Below are positions 1-7,407 of a DNA stretch of 32,660 bases, in pieces. The translations under genes and the position numbers were made by a program. Numbering within the stretch: the first letter of the stretch is position 1; every line of letters begins with the position of its first letter. Under the pieces are notes generated by a model. It saw only the letters and a program-made list of their open reading frames with translations, had not been told where the DNA came from and ran no database searches. Where the stretch lies: positions 27,066-59,725 of the forward strand of contig NZ_BFBX01000128.1 in NCBI RefSeq assembly GCF_003851045.1. Direction: 5' to 3'. The DNA is from Paenibacillus sp. 598K (lineage in GTDB: Bacteria > Bacillota > Bacilli > Paenibacillales > Paenibacillaceae).

Positions 1-310
1 GGCGGAGGAGCCGTGCCGTCTGCAGCAGACGGTCCGCCTCCTCCGACCATCGGATAGCCAGCAGCCGCACCGGCTGTGGCCGAGAGGCATAGTCCATCGC
101 GAGCAGCGGCGGCAGCAGCAAGCCATCGACGCCGTCCAGCCGCTTCTCCTCGATCTCGGCCCCGTACCACGAGCCCTCATGCCAGGCGAACAGCAGATGC
201 TTCAAGCGCTGCAGCGAGCCTTGCCAACCCGCGCCCGACAGCCACAGTCCTTCCCCCGTCGCCCAGCGACCGTCGACGCTCCATTGCTTGTGCTCCAACG
301 TTCTGCTCAT
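1..310 (-). CDS. SNF2-family helicase, N-terminal fragment (YwqA-like), cut by window edge
   Basis: An open frame starts with ATG at 310 and runs off the left edge, giving about 103 codons that begin MSRTLEHKQWSVDG. Its start overlaps the stop of the SWIM-domain gene in an ATGA arrangement, so the two are almost certainly translationally coupled. The visible part is the extreme N-terminus, rich in Trp and Leu, and contains no helicase motif. The SNF2 call therefore rests on gene order: in Bacillus and Paenibacillus a SWIM zinc-finger gene (YwqB type) is followed by a large SNF2 ATPase (YwqA type). The frame itself is well supported; the function is inferred from the neighbour. Confidence 0.6.
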   Translation of the reverse strand, partial: MSRTLEHKQWSVDGRWATGEGLWLSGAGWQGSLQRLKHLLFAWHEGSWYGAEIEEKRLDGVDGLLLPPLLAMDYASRPQPVRLLAIRWSEEADRLLQTARLLR

Positions 311-1899
311 GTGAAGATCTTTCCTTTCCACAGCTCCTCCTGCAAAGCGCGCAGCCGCTGGTATTTGTGGGCCAACTGCTCGACGTACAGCTCCCATATC
401 GCCGCTCGCCCGTCGCTTTTATAGAGCTTCTCCAGCTTCTTCAAGAGCTTGACGGCATTGCGGTAGCCCTGACGGTTGCGGGAGAGGATCGCTTCATCGA
501 CGGCCTGATGATAGAGCGGGATGAGCGCCGACGGCGCATGCTTGGCTACCGAGCGGACATCCTGCATATCGAGCTCCTCCGGCCGGACGCCGATGAAGAG
601 CTGCAGGTCGGCCCACGCCTCGTAGTCAGAGCGCTCCATCCAGTGCTCGGACAGCTCGCTATATGCAAAGGGGAGCAGGGAGATCATCCGCTCCGTCCAT
701 CGGCTGCCGGCTGCTGGATGATGGATATCCGCCTCGCGGCACAAGGTCAGATAGGGTCTGAGGATCGCCGTATTGCGGCAGTCCGCGAGCTGGCGATGCA
801 GATAGTCCATCCATCGGCCAAAAGCCTCCCACTTGCGAGCCTCGAGCCGCTGCCGAGCAAATCCGTACACCAGCTCCACGACGGGATCGAAGGCAACGTC
901 GGCCAAGCGGGCAACCGCCAGATCGTCCCGACCCTCGATCACATCGAAATGCGCCAGCACGGACTGAAGGAACGTCAGCTGCTGCAGCTCATATGCAGGT
1001 CGCTCCTCCAGCAGCGCCAGCAACGTTCGCCGCTCTGCCTCGCGCCACGAAGCAGAGTCGCTGAGCCGCGACCAGATCAGATGGTAGAGCCGATCCCAAC
1101 GCAGCAGAGAAGCCTGCGGGTCCAGCGCACGCTCCCGCAGGGCATCGACGAGCGCAGTCGTCCAACTCGTCTCCCAGGTCGACATCGCCGCTGGATCGAG
1201 CGAGACGGACAGCTCCTCAAAATGCGCAACCCAGGGATCGACGGAACGGGTAAAGGACATCTCGTAATAATATTTGCTGTAGGAGTCGGTCACCGCATAA
1301 GCGAGCTCGACCTGCTCCAGCACAAATTCGATCGTATGAAGCCAATGGTAACGCTGCCTCGCCTTGCCCCAATGCTTGGCCGAGCCTTTCATCTCCGACA
1401 GGACCGATTGCATCGGATGCAGCGATTGCTTGCACTGCTGCCAGACCTCGCCATACACCTCGCCGAACCATGCCCGCCATGCCGTCACGCTGCCGTCTGG
1501 TCCCGGGCTGGGGGGCCGCTCCGTCCGCGACTGCGGGCCGGGCGATTCTCTGCCGGGCAGGATCTCCCCCCGCAGCAGATGCTCATGGACCACTTGCGGC
1601 TCGATGCCGAGTCTGGCGCAGTAGGCGTACCATACCGCCCCCATATGTCGACACGGACCTTCTGCCTGACAGGTACAGTTGCTGTAGCGCAGCTGCTCGA
1701 GATCGAGGATGACGGCGAGGATCCGCACATCATCGACGATACCGTAGACGCGATTCTCCTCTATCTGGTCGACGGACCGGACCATCCCGCTCCGGAAGCT
1801 CGTCATCCCTTGCTCCAGCGCCGCATGCGGGATATGGTCGATCATCTGCTGGTTCATTGCATTCCATTGACCGTCGGCAAGGCTAGCAGTCATGTCCAT
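307..1899 (-). CDS. SWIM zinc-finger protein (YwqB-like)
   Basis: A 530-residue protein. The SWIM zinc-binding signature CxC-x5-CxH is visible at residues 75-85 (Cys75, Cys77, Cys83, His85). The remaining ~430 residues are helical, Trp/Leu/Arg-rich and have no motif I recognise. Length and layout fit the bacterial SWIM proteins encoded next to SNF2 helicases, where the zinc finger is thought to help bind DNA or partner proteins. Translation can start at the ATG at 1899 or at a second ATG two codons later; GGAGGAG lies just upstream of both. An extended -10 promoter lies about 45 bases upstream, and the stop overlaps the next start (ATGA). The molecular role is not established. Confidence is high for the SWIM call and low for anything more specific. 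Confidence 0.85.
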   Translation of the reverse strand: MDMTASLADGQWNAMNQQMIDHIPHAALEQGMTSFRSGMVRSVDQIEENRVYGIVDDVRILAVILDLEQLRYSNCTCQAEGPCRHMGAVWYAYCARLGIEPQVVHEHLLRGEILPGRESPGPQSRTERPPSPGPDGSVTAWRAWFGEVYGEVWQQCKQSLHPMQSVLSEMKGSAKHWGKARQRYHWLHTIEFVLEQVELAYAVTDSYSKYYYEMSFTRSVDPWVAHFEELSVSLDPAAMSTWETSWTTALVDALRERALDPQASLLRWDRLYHLIWSRLSDSASWREAERRTLLALLEERPAYELQQLTFLQSVLAHFDVIEGRDDLAVARLADVAFDPVVELVYGFARQRLEARKWEAFGRWMDYLHRQLADCRNTAILRPYLTLCREADIHHPAAGSRWTERMISLLPFAYSELSEHWMERSDYEAWADLQLFIGVRPEELDMQDVRSVAKHAPSALIPLYHQAVDEAILSRNRQGYRNAVKLLKKLEKLYKSDGRAAIWELYVEQLAHKYQRLRALQEELWKGKIFT

Positions 1900-1943
1900 G
1901 AGCTCCTCCGTTCCATTGTCTTCCCTTGTTCATGCATCTTATC

Positions 1944-1952
1944 ATTATACCA
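1944..1952 (-). promoter_or_regulatory. Extended -10 promoter of the SWIM/SNF2 operon
   Basis: The minus strand reads TGG-TATAAT, a perfect sigma-A -10 hexamer with the TGn extension, about 45 bases before the SWIM gene start. No good -35 box is seen at the usual distance, which is acceptable for an extended -10 promoter. Confidence 0.6.
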
Positions 1953-2010
1953 CAAGGCGATACGCGCTGCGCCGTCTTTGAGGGGATGGATATCGTTGCA
2001 GCAGCATGCC

Positions 2011-2043
2011 AAAAAAAGGCCATCCACGCCATGCGCCGGCGTG
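2011..2043 (-). terminator. Weak terminator-like hairpin downstream of the sensor gene
   Basis: On the minus strand a six-base stem CACGCC/GGCGTG with a seven-base loop is followed, after seven bases (GATGGCC), by a run of seven T. The gap between stem and T-run is longer than normal. It could end transcripts of the gene at 2101-3342, but the call is tentative. Confidence 0.3.
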
Positions 2044-2055
2044 AAGACCTCCCTG

Positions 2056-2087
2056 GGGTGTGTCCGCATACTCCGAGGGTTACAGAT
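2056..2087. repeat. Copy A of a 32-bp dispersed repeat
   Basis: This 32-bp stretch, with core GCATACTCCGA, matches 32619-32650 at 27 of 32 positions in the same orientation. Both copies lie in non-coding DNA upstream of a minus-strand gene, and weaker similarity (a CCTCC block) continues on the low-coordinate side. It carries no obvious hairpin or coding potential. It may belong to a genome-wide repeat family or be the end of a mobile element. Confidence 0.5.
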
Positions 2088-2100
2088 AACAGATTGTCGT

Positions 2101-3342
2101 TTATTCGGACTGCCTGAGGCGAGCCTGCCGGTCCTCCTCGGTCATCCGGTCGACATAGGCGCACAGCTCGTCCAGCTTGCCTTGCTCTGCCAGCGAACGG
2201 ATCGCAGCAAGCCGGGACGAGCCGACTTCATCCTCCGTGGGGCGAGACTCGACCGGTCTGCGAAGCCGCGAGGCGACGACGGCTGCACACAGGATCAATA
2301 CGGCGGCTATACCGGCGAGCATCAGCCATTGACGCGTCAGGGCGTCTTGCACCTGCCTGTAATCCGAGACGATCGTCAGCACATATCGGTCGAGCGGCTG
2401 GCCCTCTGCATCGAGGATGCTGGCGACGCGGTCGATGGAGACGGGCACGTACTGCTTCATGACCGGCCGCCCCGCGATCGTCGTCCGGATCGTCACCGGG
2501 GTATTGGTCCGATAAGCTTCATCGATATGCCTTAGCTCGTCGCGAGCCACATATGCGTTGGAGCCGTAGAAGACCGGCATCTGCGTAATGTGGCGCAGCT
2601 CCTCGCCCAGCTCGGTTTCGGTCAGCTGCTCGCCGCGCGGATAGGTGCTCGGATTGACAGCGCCGATCTCGAGCAGTGTCGGATTTTTGAGCAGCGTCTG
2701 CTCGATCAGCCGATCGGCGCCGGTCAACTCCTCGTACTCGCGCTGCATATCGTAGCTGACATACGGATCGATGATATAATTGGTCGAGCCGTCATAGTAG
2801 TAGCCCCACTTGCGGACCTTGCTCGTATCCGACGAAGCCACCTCGAAGGGGCCGGTCCAGAAGTTGTCCAGCGACTGCCCCCAATCAATCGTCACCTGCC
2901 GCTTGTCGAACAGTTGGTTGAACGCCTCGTACCATGGCTTCCAACTGCTCGTCTTCAGCCCCAGCTGCCGGGAATCGGACGAACGATAGAGCACGATATC
3001 GTCCTCGGTCCGCTTGAGCAGCGTAATATGCAGTACGCCCAGCCGCTCGCTCAGCTCGATCAGCTGTTCATTGCGCACCTTCTCGATATCCGCATCCAGC
3101 GCATACTGGGCAGCGATGGAGACACTGCGCAGCTGCCGCCCGATCTGCTCCTGATATTTCTCGGCGCCGAGTCTGGATTGCTCGATCGCGATCTCGATCT
3201 GTCCCGCCACTGCGCCCAGCTCATGCCTGAGACTCCGCTCGAGCGCCTGCTTGGTCAAGAGGTAATACAGCCCATGCGTGCTGCCTACAATAACTACGAT
3301 CAGCAGCAGCGGCTTCCACCACAGTCTTCGTATCATCGTCAT
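2101..3342 (-). CDS. Two-TM membrane protein with a large extracytoplasmic sensor-like domain and no output domain
   Basis: A 413-residue protein with one TM helix near residues 8-28, a ~300-residue extracytoplasmic region, a second TM at about 336-358 and a ~50-residue charged cytoplasmic tail. The topology and the long helix after TM1 resemble the Cache-type sensor half of histidine kinases and chemoreceptors. However, no HAMP, kinase, GGDEF or methyl-accepting domain follows. I start it at ATG 3342 because AGGGG sits seven bases upstream; an in-frame ATG at 3360 would have no ribosome site. It lies 106 bases after the TPR gene on the same strand and is probably co-transcribed with it. The Cache assignment is by appearance only. 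It may be a stand-alone ligand-binding anchor or a decayed receptor. Confidence 0.7.
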   Translation of the reverse strand: MTMIRRLWWKPLLLIVVIVGSTHGLYYLLTKQALERSLRHELGAVAGQIEIAIEQSRLGAEKYQEQIGRQLRSVSIAAQYALDADIEKVRNEQLIELSERLGVLHITLLKRTEDDIVLYRSSDSRQLGLKTSSWKPWYEAFNQLFDKRQVTIDWGQSLDNFWTGPFEVASSDTSKVRKWGYYYDGSTNYIIDPYVSYDMQREYEELTGADRLIEQTLLKNPTLLEIGAVNPSTYPRGEQLTETELGEELRHITQMPVFYGSNAYVARDELRHIDEAYRTNTPVTIRTTIAGRPVMKQYVPVSIDRVASILDAEGQPLDRYVLTIVSDYRQVQDALTRQWLMLAGIAAVLILCAAVVASRLRRPVESRPTEDEVGSSRLAAIRSLAEQGKLDELCAYVDRMTEEDRQARLRQSE

Positions 3343-3448
3343 GCAACATCCCCTGGTCATTGGTATGGATCGGCGGTCGTCCGCGCGCCGTCATGCTGCC
3401 CGAACCGTTCTAGCGATGCCGAGCTACGGTCAGACGCTGGCACTCCCG

Positions 3449-4126
3449 TCAGACGCGCAGCTTGCGCAGTCCGCTGAGCAGCGCCCATCTGCGTTCCTGC
3501 CGCTTCTTGTAACGCGGGAGCGACCGATAGATGTCGCCAGCCTCCCCATACGCCGCCCTCGCCTCGTCGCGGCGCCCCAGTTGCTCATAGAGCTGGCCGA
3601 GCTTGTAGTACGCCTCGCAGGAGGACGAGTGGATGTCGCGGAACGACTCCAGACAACGTATCGCTTCCTCGGTCTGGCCTTGCGCGCCATACATCCCGGC
3701 GAGCCTCAGATAGGGCTGCCCATACTTGACGCGGGGATTGATCGCGAGCGCCCGCTCGATGGCGGCCTTGCCGCGCTCGGGATCGCCCGTATGCAGACAA
3801 GCGGCGCCCAGATCGTCCCAATACTCGGCCGAATCCTCCAGCGTATCGCCGATCGACTCCAGCACAGCGCGGGCGTCGCGATAACGCTTGCGCTCGAGCA
3901 GCGCCCGCGCCATCTCCTGCTTGGCATCGACGTCGCTCGGATTGAGCAGCAGCTGTTGGCGCAGCTGGGCGATCCGCCGACGGCGGCGCAGCGGCTTCAT
4001 CAGACTCGGCGAGAGGCCGAGGAAGCGCCGGTCTAACACATACAGTACCGCCAGCAGGATAAGTATCGCGAGGAAAGGATTGCCGACGAGCCACCACAAA
4101 AACGAGAAGATTAAAACTTTTCCCAT
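3449..4126 (-). CDS. Membrane-anchored TPR protein
   Basis: A 225-residue protein. Residues ~5-31 form one hydrophobic helix, followed by a basic cluster (KPLRRRRRI), which places the rest in the cytoplasm. From about residue 55 to 205 there are tandem ~34-residue helix pairs with the TPR pattern, for example AEYWDDLGAACLHTGDPERG and EAYYKLGQLYEQLGRRDEA. TPRs are protein-protein docking modules, so it is likely a scaffold, but no partner is visible apart from the downstream sensor-like gene. GGAGGGG precedes the ATG at 4126. It is divergent from glsA across about 165 bases and has its own extended -10 promoter. No enzymatic domain is seen. Confidence 0.8.
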   Translation of the reverse strand: MGKVLIFSFLWWLVGNPFLAILILLAVLYVLDRRFLGLSPSLMKPLRRRRRIAQLRQQLLLNPSDVDAKQEMARALLERKRYRDARAVLESIGDTLEDSAEYWDDLGAACLHTGDPERGKAAIERALAINPRVKYGQPYLRLAGMYGAQGQTEEAIRCLESFRDIHSSSCEAYYKLGQLYEQLGRRDEARAAYGEAGDIYRSLPRYKKRQERRWALLSGLRKLRV

Positions 4127-4155
4127 GATTCCCCTCCACCATCGTTCATTCCCTA

Positions 4156-4164
4156 ATCATAGCA
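4156..4164 (-). promoter_or_regulatory. Extended -10 promoter of the TPR gene
   Basis: The minus strand reads TGC-TATGAT about 30 bases before the TPR gene start, a good extended -10 sequence. No clear -35 box is seen. Confidence 0.45.
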
Positions 4165-4254
4165 CAGATTCCCCAGCTTGCGGCACCCCTTCCTCCTCGG
4201 GAAAGACCGTGAGGTCCGCGCCGCAGGTAGCCGGGCGCGCGATGTCGAACTGTT

Positions 4255-4260
4255 TATAAT
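4255..4260 (+). promoter_or_regulatory. -10 box of glsA promoter
   Basis: A perfect TATAAT lies 32 bases before the glsA start codon. The upstream sequence is GC-rich without a recognisable -35 box, so an activator or a weak promoter is possible. Confidence 0.4.
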
Positions 4261-4292
4261 ATTGGCCATCCTGATGTTGAGAGGAGCTTGTT

Positions 4293-5240
4293 ATGATTAA
4301 GACTGAATGGCAGCATATCGAGGCCCATCTGCCTGCATGGCTGGAGGAGAGCCGCCAGGCCGCCAGGCGCGGCAAGGTCGCCGACTATATCCCCGAGCTG
4401 GCCCACGCGCCTGCCGATGCGCTCGGATGCACGCTGATCGATACGAACGGCAATACGACGAACGCAGGCGATTGCGGCCTGACATTTACGATGCAGAGTA
4501 TATCCAAGGTGTTCACGCTGCTGCTGGCGCTGATGGACCGGGGGGAGGAGCGCGTCTTCAACCATGTCGGCATGGAGCCGTCGGGCGACGATTACAACTC
4601 GATGCTGAAGCTGGAGCTCGTCGAGCCCGGCAAGCCCTTCAATCCGCTGATCAACGCCGGCGCGATCGCCGTCACAGCGCTGATCAAGGGCGACAGCACC
4701 GACGAGCAATTTGTCCGGATTCGCGACTTTTTCCGGATGATCGCCGGCGACAGCTCCATCGACTGCAACTACGACGTCTATGCCTCCGAGCATCGCACCG
4801 CACACCGCAACCGTTCGCTCGCTTACTTCCTCAAGGACAATGACGTGCTCGCAGACGAGATCGCCGTCGAGGATGTGCTCGACGTCTACTTCCGCCAATG
4901 CGCCATCGAGGTCAACTGCGAGCAACTTGCCCGCATGGGCATGGTGCTCGCCAACGGCGGCTACGACCTCGTCACCGGCCAATCGCTTATCCCCTACCGC
5001 TACGTCCAGATCGCCAAGACCTTCATGGTCACTTGCGGCATGTACAACGCCTCCGGCGAGTTCGCCATTCAAGCGGGCATCCCTGCCAAGAGCGGCGTCT
5101 CGGGCGGTATTATCGCCCTTGTCCCCGGCCGCTACGGGATCGGCGTCATCGGCCCTGCGCTCAACAGCAAGGGCAACAGCACCGCAGGGATCGACCTGCT
5201 CCGCAAGCTTTCGGTCCAGTACAACTGGAGCATTTTCTAG
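4293..5240 (+). CDS. glsA: Glutaminase
   Basis: A 315-residue protein of the serine-dependent beta-lactamase-like glutaminase family, which hydrolyses L-glutamine to glutamate and ammonia in the cytosol. The catalytic SxxK motif is visible as Ser69-Ile-Ser-Lys72 within FTMQSISKVFTL. The family signature NPLINAGAIAV and the C-terminal KSGVSGGIIALVPGRYGIGV are intact. The length matches bacterial GlsA (about 305-330 residues), with no extra ankyrin or STAS domains. GAGGAG sits about eight bases before the ATG. It is transcribed alone, divergently from the TPR gene. No clear terminator follows; the SDR gene downstream has its own promoter-like sequence. Confidence 0.95.
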   Translation: MIKTEWQHIEAHLPAWLEESRQAARRGKVADYIPELAHAPADALGCTLIDTNGNTTNAGDCGLTFTMQSISKVFTLLLALMDRGEERVFNHVGMEPSGDDYNSMLKLELVEPGKPFNPLINAGAIAVTALIKGDSTDEQFVRIRDFFRMIAGDSSIDCNYDVYASEHRTAHRNRSLAYFLKDNDVLADEIAVEDVLDVYFRQCAIEVNCEQLARMGMVLANGGYDLVTGQSLIPYRYVQIAKTFMVTCGMYNASGEFAIQAGIPAKSGVSGGIIALVPGRYGIGVIGPALNSKGNSTAGIDLLRKLSVQYNWSIF

Positions 5241-5292
5241 CTTTCTCCCCTTTCTTGGCGCGCCAGCCCTTTCCTTTCCAGGTATGAGATGT

Positions 5293-5318
5293 GTTTGCGA
5301 TTCCCAGTATAAGGGTAT
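5293..5318 (+). promoter_or_regulatory. Sigma-B-like (general stress) promoter of the SDR gene
   Basis: GTTTGC, a 14-base spacer and GGGTAT closely match the Bacillus sigma-B consensus (GTTTaa, N12-14, GGGTAT). It lies 57 bases before the start of a gene whose B. subtilis relatives (general stress protein 39 type) belong to the sigma-B regulon. Many Paenibacillus lack a canonical SigB, so which sigma factor reads it is unknown. Confidence 0.5.
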
Positions 5319-5374
5319 ACGCAGACTAAACCCTACTTCGGGCTTGACCCGTCACAAGGAAAGGATGAATCGCT

Positions 5375-6241
5375 ATGCCATCAAGCAATGGAAAACAGAT
5401 CAACCCTCCCCAGCATCAGAATCGTCGTCCGGGCCTGGAGTCCGAGATGCAGCCCCTGCCAAAGTTCGACTCGGAGACCTACCGACCAGCGGGCAAGCTG
5501 ACCGATAAGGTCGCTATCATCACCGGTGGCGACAGCGGCATCGGCCGCGCTGCGGCTGTCGCCTACGCCAAAGAAGGCGCGGATGTCGTCATCGTCTATC
5601 TGGACGAGCATGAGGACGCCAAGCTTACCGCTCGCCATGTGGAGCAAGCGGGCCGCCGTTGTCTGCTGCTCGCTGGCGATATCGGCGATTCAGCCTTCTG
5701 CACGGGCGTCGTCCGCCAGACCATCGAGTGCTTCGGGCGGCTGGACATCCTGGTCAACAACGCGGCCGAGCAGCATCCGCAGGACAAGCTCGAGGACATC
5801 ACCGACGAACAGCTGGAGCGGACGTTTCGCACCAATATCTTCGCCATGTTCTATCTGACCAAGGCTGCGCTGCCGCATCTGAAGAAGGGCGCTTCGATCA
5901 TCAACACCGCCTCCGTCACCGCTTATCGGGGCAGCCCCAAGCTGCTCGACTACTCCGCCACCAAAGGGGCGATCGTCGCCTTCACTCGCTCTCTGTCCAC
6001 CAACGTAGCCGGACGCGGCATCCGCGTCAACGGCGTCGCGCCGGGGCCGATCTGGACGCCGCTTATCCCGTCCACCTTCGAGGAGACGGAGGTCGCAACC
6101 TTCGGAGCGGACACGCCGATGCAACGGCCAGGCCAACCTGAGGAGCTAGCTCCCGCCTACGTCTACCTCGCCTGCGACGACTCCTCCTATATGACGGGGC
6201 AGATGCTCCATGTCAATGGCGGAGAAGTGATCAACGGCTAG
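5375..6241 (+). CDS. Short-chain dehydrogenase/reductase, general stress protein 39 type
   Basis: A 288-residue NAD(P)-dependent oxidoreductase of the classical SDR fold. A ~40-residue polar N-terminal extension (with QPLPKFDSETYRPAGKL) precedes the Rossmann domain; it is typical of the YdaD/YhdF/YhxD group. Visible motifs are TGGDSGIG (cofactor loop), NNAA, catalytic Ser180, Tyr193 and Lys197 (YSATK), and PGPIWTPL. The substrate is unknown. The B. subtilis relatives are induced by general stress, which agrees with the sigma-B-like promoter upstream. AAAGGA precedes the ATG by about nine bases. The neighbouring glutaminase has no evident functional link. Confidence 0.9.
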   Translation: MPSSNGKQINPPQHQNRRPGLESEMQPLPKFDSETYRPAGKLTDKVAIITGGDSGIGRAAAVAYAKEGADVVIVYLDEHEDAKLTARHVEQAGRRCLLLAGDIGDSAFCTGVVRQTIECFGRLDILVNNAAEQHPQDKLEDITDEQLERTFRTNIFAMFYLTKAALPHLKKGASIINTASVTAYRGSPKLLDYSATKGAIVAFTRSLSTNVAGRGIRVNGVAPGPIWTPLIPSTFEETEVATFGADTPMQRPGQPEELAPAYVYLACDDSSYMTGQMLHVNGGEVING

Positions 6242-6256
6242 ACAAGCCGCATATTT

Positions 6257-6286
6257 ATTGGTACTATATTGGTACTATCACATAAT
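6257..6286 (+). promoter_or_regulatory. Promoter and tandem operator of the arabinose regulator/abfA unit
   Basis: Two perfect, adjacent copies of the 11-mer ATTGGTACTAT occupy 6257-6267 and 6268-6278. A -35 box TTGGTA (6258-6263) falls in the first copy and, after a 17-base spacer holding the second copy, a -10 box CATAAT follows at 6281-6286. A protein bound to the repeats would block RNA polymerase, so autorepression by the GntR/LacI-type regulator just downstream is likely. Confidence 0.6.
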
Positions 6287-6305
6287 GTAACGAGGGAGGG
6301 GTGGA

Positions 6306-7358
6306 ATGAACAAAAAACCATTGCTGCGCGAGCAGCTGGCAGCCCGGCTGCGTGAGCAGGTCGCCCGGCTGCAGACGACCGAGCCTGTCCGGATCGCTCC
6401 AGAGCGGGAACTGGCAGAGCAGTTCGGCGTCAGCCGGATCAGTCTGCGGGCCGCTGTCAAGCTGCTCGTCGAGGAAGGACTGCTGACGCAGATTCAGGGC
6501 AAGGGCACGTATACGACGCCGCGCAAGGCGGTGCGTGCGCTCCATTTGTTCTGTTCGCCGGATATCAAGAGCACGGACCCGTTTTACAATGAGTTCCTCG
6601 TCGAGATCACGACGACAGCCGCTCTGCAAGCGATCGCTCTGATGATGGTCCACGAGTCGCAAATTATGGCGCAAGAGCCGAATGTCCCGCTCGTCGTCAT
6701 CGGCGTCGTCTCCGATAGCCTGATGTCCCGTCTCAACGAAGCATACAGCACGGTAATCGTCATCCAGGGCAATGGCCAGCCGACCTCTGTCATCCATCTC
6801 GGCTTTGACGATTATGCCATCGGACGCCGGGCAGCAACGTTGCTGCTGGAGGCGGGATATCGTCGCATCGCGCTGCTCGCCGGACCGGATCGCTACCCCT
6901 CCGCCTCGCAACGCAAGCTTGGCTTCCTCGATGGACTCGCCGAGCAAGGCTTGGAAGCGGATACATGGACCAGCAAGATGAACTGGTCCGGCGGCTACGA
7001 CGCGGCAGAAGCGCTGGAAGCCTGGATCGCGGCCGACTCGGCGCCGGCAGCGCTGTTTGCCGCCAATGACTGGATGGCCGTCGGGCTGATCCAGCGTCTC
7101 AAGGAGCGGGCAGTGTCCGTACCGGAGGCGTTGGCCGTGATTGGCTGCGACAACATTCAGTTGGCCAGTCAGTTCACGCCCGCGCTCACGACCTTTGATC
7201 TGGATATGAAGCTGCTGACAGCCGAGCTGATGAACATCCTTGCCAGCGGCGCACGAGTCACTCCCTACGCCGAGGGCGACGGCGTACAGTCGCTGCTGCT
7301 TCCAGCGACCCTGATTTTGCGGGACTCCTTTGTCCCGAGCATCGACAAGACCCACTGA
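6306..7358 (+). CDS. araR: GntR/LacI-hybrid transcriptional regulator (AraR-like)
   Basis: A 350-residue regulator with a GntR-type winged helix at residues ~1-75 (PERELAEQFGVSRISLRAAV, then the wing GKGTYTTP). It is fused to a LacI-type periplasmic-binding-like effector domain from about residue 90, with VIHLGFDDYAIGRRAATLLL and VIGCDNIQLASQFTPALTTF. This domain pair is diagnostic of the AraR family, whose effector is L-arabinose. The next gene, 49 bases away, is an arabinofuranosidase, which supports the assignment. A strong GGGAGGGG site precedes the ATG. The effector is inferred from the family and neighbour; another pentose is possible. The tandem repeat in its own promoter suggests autoregulation. 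Confidence 0.8.
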   Translation: MNKKPLLREQLAARLREQVARLQTTEPVRIAPERELAEQFGVSRISLRAAVKLLVEEGLLTQIQGKGTYTTPRKAVRALHLFCSPDIKSTDPFYNEFLVEITTTAALQAIALMMVHESQIMAQEPNVPLVVIGVVSDSLMSRLNEAYSTVIVIQGNGQPTSVIHLGFDDYAIGRRAATLLLEAGYRRIALLAGPDRYPSASQRKLGFLDGLAEQGLEADTWTSKMNWSGGYDAAEALEAWIAADSAPAALFAANDWMAVGLIQRLKERAVSVPEALAVIGCDNIQLASQFTPALTTFDLDMKLLTAELMNILASGARVTPYAEGDGVQSLLLPATLILRDSFVPSIDKTH

Positions 7359-7407
7359 ACACGCTTTTATCCCAGTCTTTCATTTACGAGAGGAGCTTTC
7401 ACATCCT

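Noticed and set aside
76..2535. An 819-codon open frame on the plus strand
   Set aside because: It lies opposite the SWIM and sensor-type genes, crosses their intergenic region and promoter, has no ribosome site and encodes low-complexity sequence without motifs; a shadow of GC-rich coding DNA.
4254..5072. A 272-codon minus-strand frame opposite glsA
   Set aside because: glsA on the plus strand has complete family motifs; the opposite frame has none and is a third-position GC artefact.
5255..5266. Ten-base palindrome TGGCGCGCCA after glsA as a terminator
   Set aside because: It has no loop and no T-run, and is more likely a chance GC palindrome.
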